Both the position numbers and the translations under genes were made by a program. DNA of 9,570 nt. Source: an uncultured Collinsella sp. (lineage in GTDB: Bacteria; Actinomycetota; Coriobacteriia; Coriobacteriales; Coriobacteriaceae). The stretch is taken from NCBI GenBank assembly GCA_937950415.1, contig CALFDL010000201.1:1-9570 (forward strand), read 5' to 3'. Of this stretch, positions 1 to 6,693 are shown one piece after another. Position 1 is the first letter of the stretch. Each line of letters begins with the position of its first letter. The notes beneath the pieces were generated by a model. It made no database searches, had not been told where the DNA came from, and worked only from the letters and a program-made list of their open reading frames with translations.

Positions 1-53
1 GGCCCTTGCGGCGTAGTCGCTATTTATTCAGTCCAAGTTTCGGGGTGCAGTTC

Positions 54-75
54 ACAGGCACCTTTGTGGTGGTTT
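54..75 (+). repeat. Half copy of a dispersed GGGGACA-type palindromic repeat
   Basis: These 22 bases are identical to 3040-3061, which are the loop end and right arm of the full inverted repeat behind the mscS-type gene. The matching left arm is absent from the preceding bases, so no hairpin can form here. The run of T after the arm is longer here (73-77). The fragment ends 12 bases before the Shine-Dalgarno sequence of the nucleotidase gene. It is probably a relic of a longer element. Confidence 0.75.
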
Positions 76-99
76 TTGTTAAGGACTAAGGAGACTGCC

Positions 100-2127
100 A
101 TGAAAAGATTCGTCCCCCGCCTTGCGTTAACCGCCGCGCTGCTTGCCGGCGTGCTCACTGGCGCACCCAGCCTCGCTTTCGCGGGGAACCTGCCTGCCGC
201 TATTGACGGCACCGTGACCGTCATGCACACCAACGACATCCACGGCAGCTACAAGTACAGCTACAACGAAAGCAAGGGCACCGGCACCGTCGGCTTTGAC
301 GGACTGGCGGTTCTCTATAGCGCCCAGGGCAACGCCCCCGATCTTTTGCTCGATGCGGGCGACACCTTCCACGGGCAGTCCTTCGCCACCATGAGCGAGG
401 GCAAGAGCATCGCCGAGCTCATGGACACCTTCTACGCCGACGGCTACGACGCGACCACGCCAGGCAACCACGACTGGAGCTATGGCGCGGACAAGCTTCG
501 CACCATGACCGGCTCCAGCACCACCAGCACGCCCTTCGCCATGCTTTGCGCGAATGCAACGTCCTCGAACGGCGTATGGAGCTCGAGCATCACGAAGACG
601 CTCGATCGCACCTGGGAGGATAGCGAGGATCACTCCACATTCGACTACAAAATCAAGGTCGGCGTCGTGGGTGCCATGGATGAGTCGCTGGGATCCTCGC
701 TGCGCGCGGACCTGGTCGCGGGTACCAGCTTCTCGAGTGCCGCGGACGCCATCAATGCCGAGGCAGAGCAGCTGCGCAAGGAGGGCTGCGATGTTGTTGT
801 GTGTATCGCGCACACGCTCGACGCCAAGACCTTTGCCACGCGGCTCCGTGGCGTCGATGCCCTTATCGCAGGCCACGAGCACATCAACCTTAACGAGAAG
901 GTGACGGGAGCCGACGGCAAGACAATCCACGTTGTCGAGGCGGGCAGTGCCTTTGCCGAGGTGGGACTGCTTTCCATTCCGTACAAATACGACACGAATG
1001 GCACCGAGACGACCGACGACGACACGGTCACGGTCCCTGCAGACGACAGCAACGAGAAGCTCTACACCGCCAAGAACGTCAACGACCTTTTGGCAGACCC
1101 CGACAAGGGCTCCGACTACCAAAGCCGCCTTGAAGCCGTCCGCAACAAGATCAAGCCGCTCGACGAGGACTTTGAAAACGAATCGAACAAGGTGCTCGGC
1201 ACATCCACCACCAACTATTTCTACGGCGAGGACGCCGCAGGCACGCATGGTTGGGAAATGGTGCGCACCACCGATTTCCGCCCCAGCAAGGAAGGCGACA
1301 CCACCAAGGCCCAGACCATCGGACATGTGATCTGCGGCTCCTATCTTGACCTGACGGGCGCGGACCTTGCCATCGAGAACGCGGGCGGCATCCGCGGCGG
1401 CATCGCTGCGGGCGATGTGACCGCCGGCAACGTCATCGCTATCTCGCCCTACGGCAACACCGTGGAGACCTGGACCATGACCGGTGAGGACTTCCTGGCA
1501 GCGCTCGAGCACTCGCTGCAGATCAGCGACGAGTGCAATCACAGCTACGAGCTTCAGCAGGCTTATGTGGCGGCCGGTCACACCGAGCAGGAGGCGCAAG
1601 ACAAGTACAAGTGGCGCAACGATTCCGGTAGCGTCCTTTCCTTCGGTGGCATTAACGTAACGATCGACTGGACGCAGCCCGAAGGCAAGCGCATCGTGAG
1701 CGCCACACTCACCAAGGACGGCACGGCACTTGATCCCGCCAAGGACTATACCGTCGCCACTAACAACTACATCATCACCAACACGACTGACTTCCCCACC
1801 TTCGCAAACGCCACCAAGCACACCGAGTGGGGTACCTGCGAGTCAGCGCTTAGGGCGCTGATCGGGCAGAACGGCTGGGAGAACAAGATGGCCTCGCTCG
1901 CGGGCACCATCAGCTTTGGCTCCGCTGCCGTGGACCCCACGCCCACACCGGCCCCGACGCCTGAGCCCTCGCCTAAGACGGACGCGACGACCACGAAGGT
2001 CATCACCAAGAAGACGACCGGCAAGCTCGCCGCAACGGGAGACCGCACGCTAGCCGTGATCGGCGCATGCCTCATCGGCGGCATCGTCATTATCATTCTC
2101 GGCATTATCTGGAAGCGTCGACGCTAA
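100..2127 (+). CDS. Secreted, cell-wall-anchored 5'-nucleotidase / metallophosphatase
   Basis: This 675-residue protein should hydrolyse nucleotides (5'-NMP, perhaps UDP-sugars or 2',3'-cyclic nucleotides) outside the cell. Residues 1-28 form a signal peptide (MKRF, a hydrophobic core, then AFA before GN). The metallophosphoesterase domain (about 38-290) has all metal motifs: DIH at 46-48, GDTFHG at 87-92, GNHD at 122-125, H238 and GHEH at 258-261. The C-terminal nucleotidase domain (about 375-620) carries NAGGIRGG at 427-434 and SPYGN at 449-453, as expected for substrate binding. A Pro/Thr-rich spacer is followed by LAATG at 643-647, a membrane segment and KRRR: a sortase signal, probably class E, which prefers LAxTG. 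The ATG at 100 is chosen because AAGGAG lies at 88-93. The frame stays open upstream to a TTG at 64, but that adds residues before the signal peptide. Exact substrate is unknown. Confidence 0.93.
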   Translation: MKRFVPRLALTAALLAGVLTGAPSLAFAGNLPAAIDGTVTVMHTNDIHGSYKYSYNESKGTGTVGFDGLAVLYSAQGNAPDLLLDAGDTFHGQSFATMSEGKSIAELMDTFYADGYDATTPGNHDWSYGADKLRTMTGSSTTSTPFAMLCANATSSNGVWSSSITKTLDRTWEDSEDHSTFDYKIKVGVVGAMDESLGSSLRADLVAGTSFSSAADAINAEAEQLRKEGCDVVVCIAHTLDAKTFATRLRGVDALIAGHEHINLNEKVTGADGKTIHVVEAGSAFAEVGLLSIPYKYDTNGTETTDDDTVTVPADDSNEKLYTAKNVNDLLADPDKGSDYQSRLEAVRNKIKPLDEDFENESNKVLGTSTTNYFYGEDAAGTHGWEMVRTTDFRPSKEGDTTKAQTIGHVICGSYLDLTGADLAIENAGGIRGGIAAGDVTAGNVIAISPYGNTVETWTMTGEDFLAALEHSLQISDECNHSYELQQAYVAAGHTEQEAQDKYKWRNDSGSVLSFGGINVTIDWTQPEGKRIVSATLTKDGTALDPAKDYTVATNNYIITNTTDFPTFANATKHTEWGTCESALRALIGQNGWENKMASLAGTISFGSAAVDPTPTPAPTPEPSPKTDATTTKVITKKTTGKLAATGDRTLAVIGACLIGGIVIIILGIIWKRRR

Positions 2128-2178
2128 GCTACACCGCCGGGCCTTGCAGCCCCGCCGCGTAAACCTTACATCGAGCAC

Positions 2179-2212
2179 AGAAGCCCGTCCGAATTTGATC
2201 GGACGGGCTTCT
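2179..2212 (+). terminator. Hairpin terminator after the nucleotidase gene
   Basis: A 14-bp perfect stem pairs 2179-2192 with 2199-2212 around a 6-base loop, and its core is G+C-rich (GAAGCCCGTCCG). It lies about 50 bases past the stop codon. The following T-run is poor (TT, then GGTGGG), so termination may be incomplete, or the hairpin may mainly protect the 3' end. Confidence 0.75.
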
Positions 2213-2217
2213 TGGTG

Positions 2218-2229
2218 GGTATCATGGTT
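2218..2229 (+). promoter_or_regulatory. Possible -10 region before the mscS-type gene
   Basis: TATCAT at 2220-2225 resembles a -10 box. A loose TTGATC at 2195-2200 lies 19 bases upstream, inside the terminator hairpin. The surrounding 12-mer matches 11 of 12 bases of 3070-3081, which sits in the equivalent place before the next gene. The -35 match is weak, so this is tentative. Confidence 0.3.
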
Positions 2230-2256
2230 GGACGATCATAAGGAGGTTTTCCCTAC

Positions 2257-3024
2257 ATGGAATTGTTTGAGCCGATTCTTCATTTCTTTGAGCAACGGTG
2301 GGTCCACAACATCATCTGGGCCGTCATCTTGGCGATAGGCACCGCCGTCGCCACCAAGGTCGTATCCAAGACCCTGCGTCACCTGCTCAATCGCGACGAC
2401 AACCCGCTTCCGGCATCGAGCATCTTCATCAACATCGCACGCGCCGTCATCTGGATGATCGGCGGCAGCTTTATCCTCGACAACTGCTTTGGCATTAACG
2501 CAAACGCGCTCGTCGCCGCTCTTGGCGTCGGCGGCATCGCCATCTCGCTCGGCTTTCAGGACACGCTGTCGAACCTTATCGGCGGTATGCAGGTGACGTT
2601 TATGGGCATTATCAAACCCGGCGACAATATCGAGGTCGGCGGCGTATCCGGCGTGGTCCAAGACATCACCTGGCGCCACACGACCATCGAGGACGCCTGC
2701 GGGCAGACCATCATTGTGCCCAACTCCAACATCTCCAAGAACACGCTCGTGCATTTGATGCCCTTTGGGCGCGTGGCTGTGCCCGTTGCCGTAAAGGACA
2801 CGTCTAAGTGGGCTTCCCTTGACGCGCTGGCAGACGAGCTCACGAGCGCAACCAAAACGGCCGTCTCGCCCATCTCTGGCTTTGACAAGGAGCCGTACGT
2901 GCTCTTTAGCGAGATCGGCGACTTTGGCATCAAGGGCAAAATCATCTTTATCGTCAGCGACGATAGCACCACTTTTACGGCAGCCGACGCCTGCATTCGT
3001 GCCATCGCCCCCATCATCGCCTAA
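2257..3024 (+). CDS. MscS-family small-conductance mechanosensitive ion channel
   Basis: This 255-residue membrane protein should open under membrane tension and release solutes during hypo-osmotic shock. Three membrane segments are visible at about 18-36, 56-78 and 84-113. The third is the pore helix, with the Gly/Ala-rich run ALGVGGIAISLGFQDTLSN typical of MscS TM3. The cytoplasmic beta domain follows, with PGDNIEVGGVSGVVQDITWR at about 121-140 and VPNSNI at 154-159, then the alpha/beta C-terminal domain. It is somewhat shorter than E. coli MscS (286 residues), mainly at the N terminus. The start is supported by AGGAGGT at 2241-2247, nine bases before ATG. The stop codon lies in the first bases of the following inverted repeat. 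Nothing in the sequence ties its function to the genes on either side. The family assignment is secure; conductance and ion preference are not. Confidence 0.93.
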   Translation: MELFEPILHFFEQRWVHNIIWAVILAIGTAVATKVVSKTLRHLLNRDDNPLPASSIFINIARAVIWMIGGSFILDNCFGINANALVAALGVGGIAISLGFQDTLSNLIGGMQVTFMGIIKPGDNIEVGGVSGVVQDITWRHTTIEDACGQTIIVPNSNISKNTLVHLMPFGRVAVPVAVKDTSKWASLDALADELTSATKTAVSPISGFDKEPYVLFSEIGDFGIKGKIIFIVSDDSTTFTAADACIRAIAPIIA

Positions 3025-3061
3025 ACCACCACAAAGGGGACAGGCACCTTTGTGGTGGTTT
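3023..3061 (+). terminator. Full GGGGACA-type inverted repeat, likely terminator, after the mscS-type gene
   Basis: A perfect 15-bp stem pairs 3023-3037 (AAACCACCACAAAGG) with 3047-3061, with a 9-base loop GGACAGGCA. The TAA stop at 3022-3024 shares its last two bases with the left arm. Only three T residues follow the G-rich part of the stem, so it is a moderate terminator at best. It belongs to the same repeat family as 54-75 and 5740-5778. Confidence 0.8.
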
Positions 3062-3069
3062 CGCATCGT

Positions 3070-3081
3070 GGTACCATGGTT
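3070..3081 (+). promoter_or_regulatory. Possible extended -10 promoter before the ParB-BMP gene
   Basis: TGGTACCAT at 3069-3077 reads as an extended -10 box (TG, one base, then TACCAT). The best upstream partner, TTGTGG at 3050-3055, has a 16-base spacer and lies in the right arm of the inverted repeat. The same 12-base context occurs before the mscS-type gene. Support is limited to this resemblance. Confidence 0.3.
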
Positions 3082-3117
3082 CATATCGTTGTTTAAACGA
3101 CTAAGGGAGTAGACACC

Positions 3118-5034
3118 ATGGAAGAGGCCTATCGTCAAGCACGCAAGCGCGGCGAGCAGGGACGCCGTCGCGCCATCAGCCAAAGCGAGCACCCGTACCT
3201 CACGGACCTCGACAGCTTGGTTGCCCAGCTCCCCTTAGGTCAGCGAGAGAATGTCGGCCTAAGGGATATTCCGCTCGAAATGGTCGTCGGCACGGTTACT
3301 AAGGGCCGTCAGTCTGCCTTTTCGTGCAACTTTATGCCCCTGCTGCCGTTTAACACCGAGTTCGCCCGCAAGTGGTCCAACCTCTACGACATCCAGGTGA
3401 CCGAGGGCTATCGCGACCCCATCATCGTCACCGAGTTCATGCATCGGTTTTACGTCCAAGAGGGCAACAAGCGCGTCAGTGTCCTCAAATTCCTGGACGC
3501 CCCGACGGTTTCGGCCAAGGTCACCCGCCTCTATCCCGGAAAATGGGATTCCGTCGAAAGCCGCCTCTATGGCGAGTTCTGCGCGTTTTGGCGCGTCTGC
3601 CCCCTATACGAGATCGAGTTCTCGCGTGAGGGAAGCTACGAAACGCTCGCCAAGATGCTCGGCCAGAACCTTATCGAAAAATGGCCACAGAAAAAGGTCG
3701 ACTACCTGCGCCACACCTTCCTACTCTTTAAGCGCGCCTACCTGCGCGCGGGCGGCGACCACCTGGACATTACGCCCGCCGACGCCATGCTCGTCTACCT
3801 CAATGTGTACAACCAGGACCGCCTGCTGGATACGCCGACGGATATCGTCGTAAACCGCCTGTGCAAGATCTGGCGCGAGCTGGTCATTGCCGGCAAAAAT
3901 GACGAGGACAAGGTCGATCTTGTCGAAGCACCGAGCGTCGATGAGGAAGAGGCGCCCGCCAAGTCCACCTCCGGCGTGCTCAGCTTCTTTATGGGCAAGA
4001 CTGTCTACTCGGCGGCCAACCCCCTGCGCATCGCCTTTATCCATGAGTTCCCCTGTGCGACATCGAGCTGGGACAGCCTGCACGACCAAGGGCGTCAGTA
4101 TCTCGATGAGCACTTTGGCGGTATCGTGCGCACCGAGGCGTTCGAGGACTGTCACAATCCGGACGTGTTCTACGCCGCCGTGGAAACGGCTGTCAAACAT
4201 GGAGCTAACGTCATCTTCTCGACCTCGCACCGCCTGATGGAATACACGCTCAGGGCTGCTGTTGAGTATCCCCGGGTTCGGTTCCTCAACTGCTCTATCG
4301 GCCTTCCCCATCAAAGCGTCCGTTCGTACTTTGGCAAGATGTACGAGGCCAAGTTTCTGCTGGGCGCCCTTGCCGCCAGCATGGCGGACAACCACCGCAT
4401 CGGTTACCACGCGTCGGTCTTCGCCTCGGGCGCGCTTAGCGAGATCAACGCCTTTGCCATCGGCGCCTCGCTGCTCGACCCCCGCGCGCAAATTATCCTG
4501 ACCTGGGGCGATGTGCCCGCCGGAGGCCTTGCCGAGGCCATGTGCCGCGAAGGCGTGAGCGTCATGACCGGCGCTGACATGTCAAAGTCGCTCGTAGACC
4601 CTACGGCCTACGGACTCCACCGCCTGGTCGATGGCAAGGTCGTCGGCATCGCCATGCCGGTCTGGAACTGGGGCCGATACTACGAGCTTATCGTGCGAAG
4701 CCTGCTGCATGGCACCTGGGATGAGACCAGTGACGACAGCCAGATTCGCGCCGTCAACTACTGGTATGGCATGAGCTCGGGCGTCATCGACATTCGCTAC
4801 GCTCCGGGCCTGCCCTATCAGACGCGCAAACTGGTGCAGCTGCTCCGCAATGGCATCGTCGAGGGCTCCATCAATCCATTTGGCGGCGAGATTCATAGCC
4901 AAGACGGCGTGGTGCAGATCGAGGGCTTTCCCCCACTGCCGAGCGCGCAGATTGTCGAGATGAATTGGCTGGCGGACAACGTGGTAGGCACCATTCCGCA
5001 GCTCGACGATGAGCCGGGAGTTACCGCCCTATGA
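3118..5034 (+). CDS. Cytoplasmic ParB-like / BMP (PnrA-type) nucleoside-binding fusion protein
   Basis: This 638-residue protein has two recognisable parts. Around residues 95-130 it resembles a ParB/sulfiredoxin-fold nuclease-like domain: PIIVTEFMHRFYVQEGNKR followed by VSVLKF, with the conserved-type G116-N-K-R119 box. A mostly helical stretch and an acidic linker (about 262-282) follow. From about 302 (PLRIAFIHE) to 610 it looks like a BMP-family periplasmic-binding fold, including YFGKMYEAKFLLGALAA (404-420) and a glycine-rich region; relatives such as Treponema TmpC/PnrA bind purine nucleosides. There is no signal peptide or lipobox, so it should stay in the cytoplasm, and no ABC permease or ATPase is nearby. 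The start follows AAGGGAG at 3102-3108. It overlaps the next gene by ATGA, so the two are probably translationally coupled. The domain calls are from motif reading; a role as nucleoside sensor or regulator is inference. Confidence 0.8.
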   Translation: MEEAYRQARKRGEQGRRRAISQSEHPYLTDLDSLVAQLPLGQRENVGLRDIPLEMVVGTVTKGRQSAFSCNFMPLLPFNTEFARKWSNLYDIQVTEGYRDPIIVTEFMHRFYVQEGNKRVSVLKFLDAPTVSAKVTRLYPGKWDSVESRLYGEFCAFWRVCPLYEIEFSREGSYETLAKMLGQNLIEKWPQKKVDYLRHTFLLFKRAYLRAGGDHLDITPADAMLVYLNVYNQDRLLDTPTDIVVNRLCKIWRELVIAGKNDEDKVDLVEAPSVDEEEAPAKSTSGVLSFFMGKTVYSAANPLRIAFIHEFPCATSSWDSLHDQGRQYLDEHFGGIVRTEAFEDCHNPDVFYAAVETAVKHGANVIFSTSHRLMEYTLRAAVEYPRVRFLNCSIGLPHQSVRSYFGKMYEAKFLLGALAASMADNHRIGYHASVFASGALSEINAFAIGASLLDPRAQIILTWGDVPAGGLAEAMCREGVSVMTGADMSKSLVDPTAYGLHRLVDGKVVGIAMPVWNWGRYYELIVRSLLHGTWDETSDDSQIRAVNYWYGMSSGVIDIRYAPGLPYQTRKLVQLLRNGIVEGSINPFGGEIHSQDGVVQIEGFPPLPSAQIVEMNWLADNVVGTIPQLDDEPGVTAL

Positions 5035-5741
5035 AGATCCTTGCCATAGCAGATACCGAAGAACGATGCCTTTGGGAGTGCTTTCGCAAGGAGCGCTTTG
5101 AGGGTGTCGACCTGATTCTGTCTGCCGGCGATCTGGACCCGGACTATCTTGAGTTTTTGGTCACCGTCATCAACAAACCGCTCATCTACGTTCGCGGCAA
5201 CCACGACGACCGCTACGCACGTCATGCACCGGGCGGATGTATCTGCGTGGAAGACAGCGTGTACACGTACCGAGGGATTCGCATTGCGGGCCTTGGCGGG
5301 TCCATGCGTTATCGCGACGGCGCCAACATGTACACCGAACGCGAGATGTCCAAGCGCATGCGTAAGCTGTCGCGTAAGGTTAGGATGGTCGGCGGGTGCG
5401 ACATTCTGCTTACCCATGCACCCGCCGCCGGTATGGGTGATCTGGATGATCTGCCGCATCGAGGGTTTGAGTGCTTTAACACAGCGCTTGAGTCCTGGGG
5501 GGCCGACTACATGGTGCATGGGCATGTACACCAAAGCTACGGTTACGATTTTCAGCGCGAGCGGCACCATGTGTGTGGAACGACGATCATCAACGCCTGC
5601 GGCTATACGCAGTTTGAGCTCGACCAGACGCACTACCCCATCCGCGGCTGGCAAGCAGCTTGGCTCAACTCACAAACCATGCGCCGCGAGCTCAAACGCC
5701 ACGAAGCCATCGAGTCTTCAACAGCCAGAACACCCTGGTAA
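5031..5741 (+). CDS. Small YfcE/MJ0936-like metallophosphoesterase with altered motif I
   Basis: This 236-residue protein is a calcineurin-like phosphoesterase, probably cytoplasmic (no signal peptide). It keeps GD at 33-34, GNHD at 56-59, H129 in LLTHAP, and HGHVH at 163-167, all expected to hold the two metal ions. Motif I, normally DxH, reads D8-T9-E10, so a histidine metal ligand is replaced by glutamate. The length is slightly above the single-domain phosphodiesterases of the YfcE group (roughly 165-185 residues), with extra sequence at 95-120 and at the C terminus. Its ATG overlaps the stop of the ParB-BMP gene (ATGA at 5031-5034), which implies coupled translation and a shared task. 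The substrate is unknown; a nucleotide or phosphodiester is plausible from the partner but not shown. The stop codon lies at the start of the next hairpin. Confidence 0.88.
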   Translation: MKILAIADTEERCLWECFRKERFEGVDLILSAGDLDPDYLEFLVTVINKPLIYVRGNHDDRYARHAPGGCICVEDSVYTYRGIRIAGLGGSMRYRDGANMYTEREMSKRMRKLSRKVRMVGGCDILLTHAPAAGMGDLDDLPHRGFECFNTALESWGADYMVHGHVHQSYGYDFQRERHHVCGTTIINACGYTQFELDQTHYPIRGWQAAWLNSQTMRRELKRHEAIESSTARTPW

Positions 5742-5780
5742 CCACCTCAAAGGGGACACTGTCCCCCTTGAGGTGGTTTT
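5740..5780 (+). terminator. Second full GGGGACA-type inverted repeat, terminator of the + strand pair
   Basis: The stem pairs 5740-5757 with 5761-5778: 17 of 18 positions pair, with one A-C mismatch (5751/5767) and a three-base loop (ACT). TTTT at 5777-5780 follows. The TAA stop at 5739-5741 shares its last two bases with the left arm. Compared with 3023-3061, one stem pair is changed on both sides (A-T to T-A), and the core is extended to GGGGACA/TGTCCCC. It faces the rplA terminator only 14 bases away. Confidence 0.85.
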
Positions 5781-5793
5781 ACCCCGAGATAGC

Positions 5794-5832
5794 AAGAAAC
5801 CCGGTCCTGCGCAGGGCAGAACCGGGTTTCTT
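5794..5832 (-). terminator. Terminator of the rplK-rplA operon
   Basis: A perfect 12-bp stem pairs 5794-5805 with 5821-5832 (AAGAAACCCGGT and its complement), with inner pairing of CCTGC and GCAGG. On the - strand it ends in TTTCTT about 40 bases after the rplA stop codon. It is nearly symmetrical, so it may also stop transcription arriving on the + strand. Confidence 0.82.
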
Positions 5833-5868
5833 TAGCAATGCTTGCTGTACTCAGGCAGTAACTAGCAG

Positions 5869-6576
5869 TTACTCAGCCAGGAAGTCACGCTGGACAGCGG
5901 GATCGACCTTGACGCCAGGGCCCATGGTGGAAGACACGGAGATTGACTTGACGTACTTGCCCTTAGCAGAAGAGGGCTTGACGCGCAGGATCTCGGTGTA
6001 CAGGGCAGCGTAGTTCTCGACGAGCTGCTGCTCAGAGAAGGACTTCTTGCCCAGGGGCACGTGGCAGATGCCGTAGCGGTCGGCGCGGTACTCAACGCGG
6101 CCAGCCTTGAGCTCGGAGACCATCTTGGCGACGTCCATGGTCACGGTGCCGAGCTTGGGGTTCGGCATGAGGCCACGGGGACCAAGGATCTTACCGATGC
6201 GGCCAACCTTGGCCATCATGTTCGGCGTAGCGATAGCGGCGTCGAAGTTGATCTCGCCCTTCTGAATCTGGGCGACGAGCTCGTCGGAACCGATGATGTC
6301 GGCACCGGCAGCCTCAGCCTCACGGGCCTTCTCGCCCTCGGCGAAGACGGCAACACGAACGGTCTTGCCGGTGCCGTGGGGCAGGGAGATGGAACCACGG
6401 ATGTTCTGGTCAGCCTTACGAGTATCGATGCCCAGACGAAAGTGGGCCTCGACGGTCTCGTCGAACTTGGCGGTGTCGAGCTCCTTGATGAGCTTGGCAG
6501 CCTGAAGGGGGGTGTAGAGCGTGGCGCGGTCGATCTTCTCGGCAGCGGCGTTATAGCTCTTACCATGCTTAGCCAT
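5869..6576 (-). CDS. rplA: Large-subunit ribosomal protein L1
   Basis: This 235-residue protein matches L1 in length (234 in E. coli). L1 binds 23S rRNA helices 76-78, forms the mobile L1 stalk that helps deacylated tRNA leave the E site, and in many bacteria represses its own operon. The L1 signature lies at 115-146, including MMAKVGRIGKILGPRGLMPN. The N-terminal MAKHGKSY and the IRGSISLPHGTGK stretch (59-71) are also typical. Two in-frame ATGs are close together at 6582 and 6576. The second is chosen because AGGAGGT sits 7 bases before it and would be only one base from the first. It lies 117 bases after rplK with no obvious promoter, so the two should share a transcript that ends at the hairpin at 5794-5832. 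Confidence 0.98.
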   Translation of the reverse strand: MAKHGKSYNAAAEKIDRATLYTPLQAAKLIKELDTAKFDETVEAHFRLGIDTRKADQNIRGSISLPHGTGKTVRVAVFAEGEKAREAEAAGADIIGSDELVAQIQKGEINFDAAIATPNMMAKVGRIGKILGPRGLMPNPKLGTVTMDVAKMVSELKAGRVEYRADRYGICHVPLGKKSFSEQQLVENYAALYTEILRVKPSSAKGKYVKSISVSSTMGPGVKVDPAVQRDFLAE

Positions 6577-6649
6577 GTGCATTACCTCCTGTGGTTAAAC
6601 GGGCGTGAGCCCTCCCACATCATATCGTGTGCCCTATTGCACACATTCA

Positions 6650-6675
6650 ACGGGCACCCCGGTCGGAGCACCCGT
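6650..6675 (-). promoter_or_regulatory. Hairpin in the rplK-rplA spacer
   Basis: Read on the - strand, ACGGGTGCTCC (6675-6665) can pair over 11 positions with GGGGTGCCCGT (6660-6650) around a GACC loop, using three G-U pairs. A second small stem (GTGTGC/GCACAC, 6627-6644) lies nearer rplA, followed by TGATGTGGGAGG before the rplA Shine-Dalgarno sequence. No T-run follows, so it is not a standard terminator. It could adjust the L11/L1 ratio or act as an L1 target; this is inference. Confidence 0.4.
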
Positions 6676-6693
6676 CGTTACCTAAAGAAATCG

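Noticed and set aside
64..99. Upstream TTG start for the nucleotidase
   Set aside because: It lies inside the half repeat, has no ribosome-binding site, and would put extra residues before a normal signal peptide. ATG at 100 has AAGGAG at proper spacing.
127..1821. Long open frame on the - strand opposite the nucleotidase gene
   Set aside because: The + strand frame has a signal peptide, all metal motifs and a sorting signal. The antisense translation is valine- and glycine-rich without recognisable domains, as expected for a shadow in GC-rich DNA.
2144..2338. Short open frame across the terminator and the start of the mscS-type gene
   Set aside because: It reads through the hairpin and overlaps the real gene in another frame, and it shows no coding signs.
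3118..5034. BMP-domain protein as an ordinary ABC transporter lipoprotein
   Set aside because: There is no signal peptide or lipobox, a 300-residue N-terminal region precedes the binding fold, and no permease or ATPase gene is adjacent.
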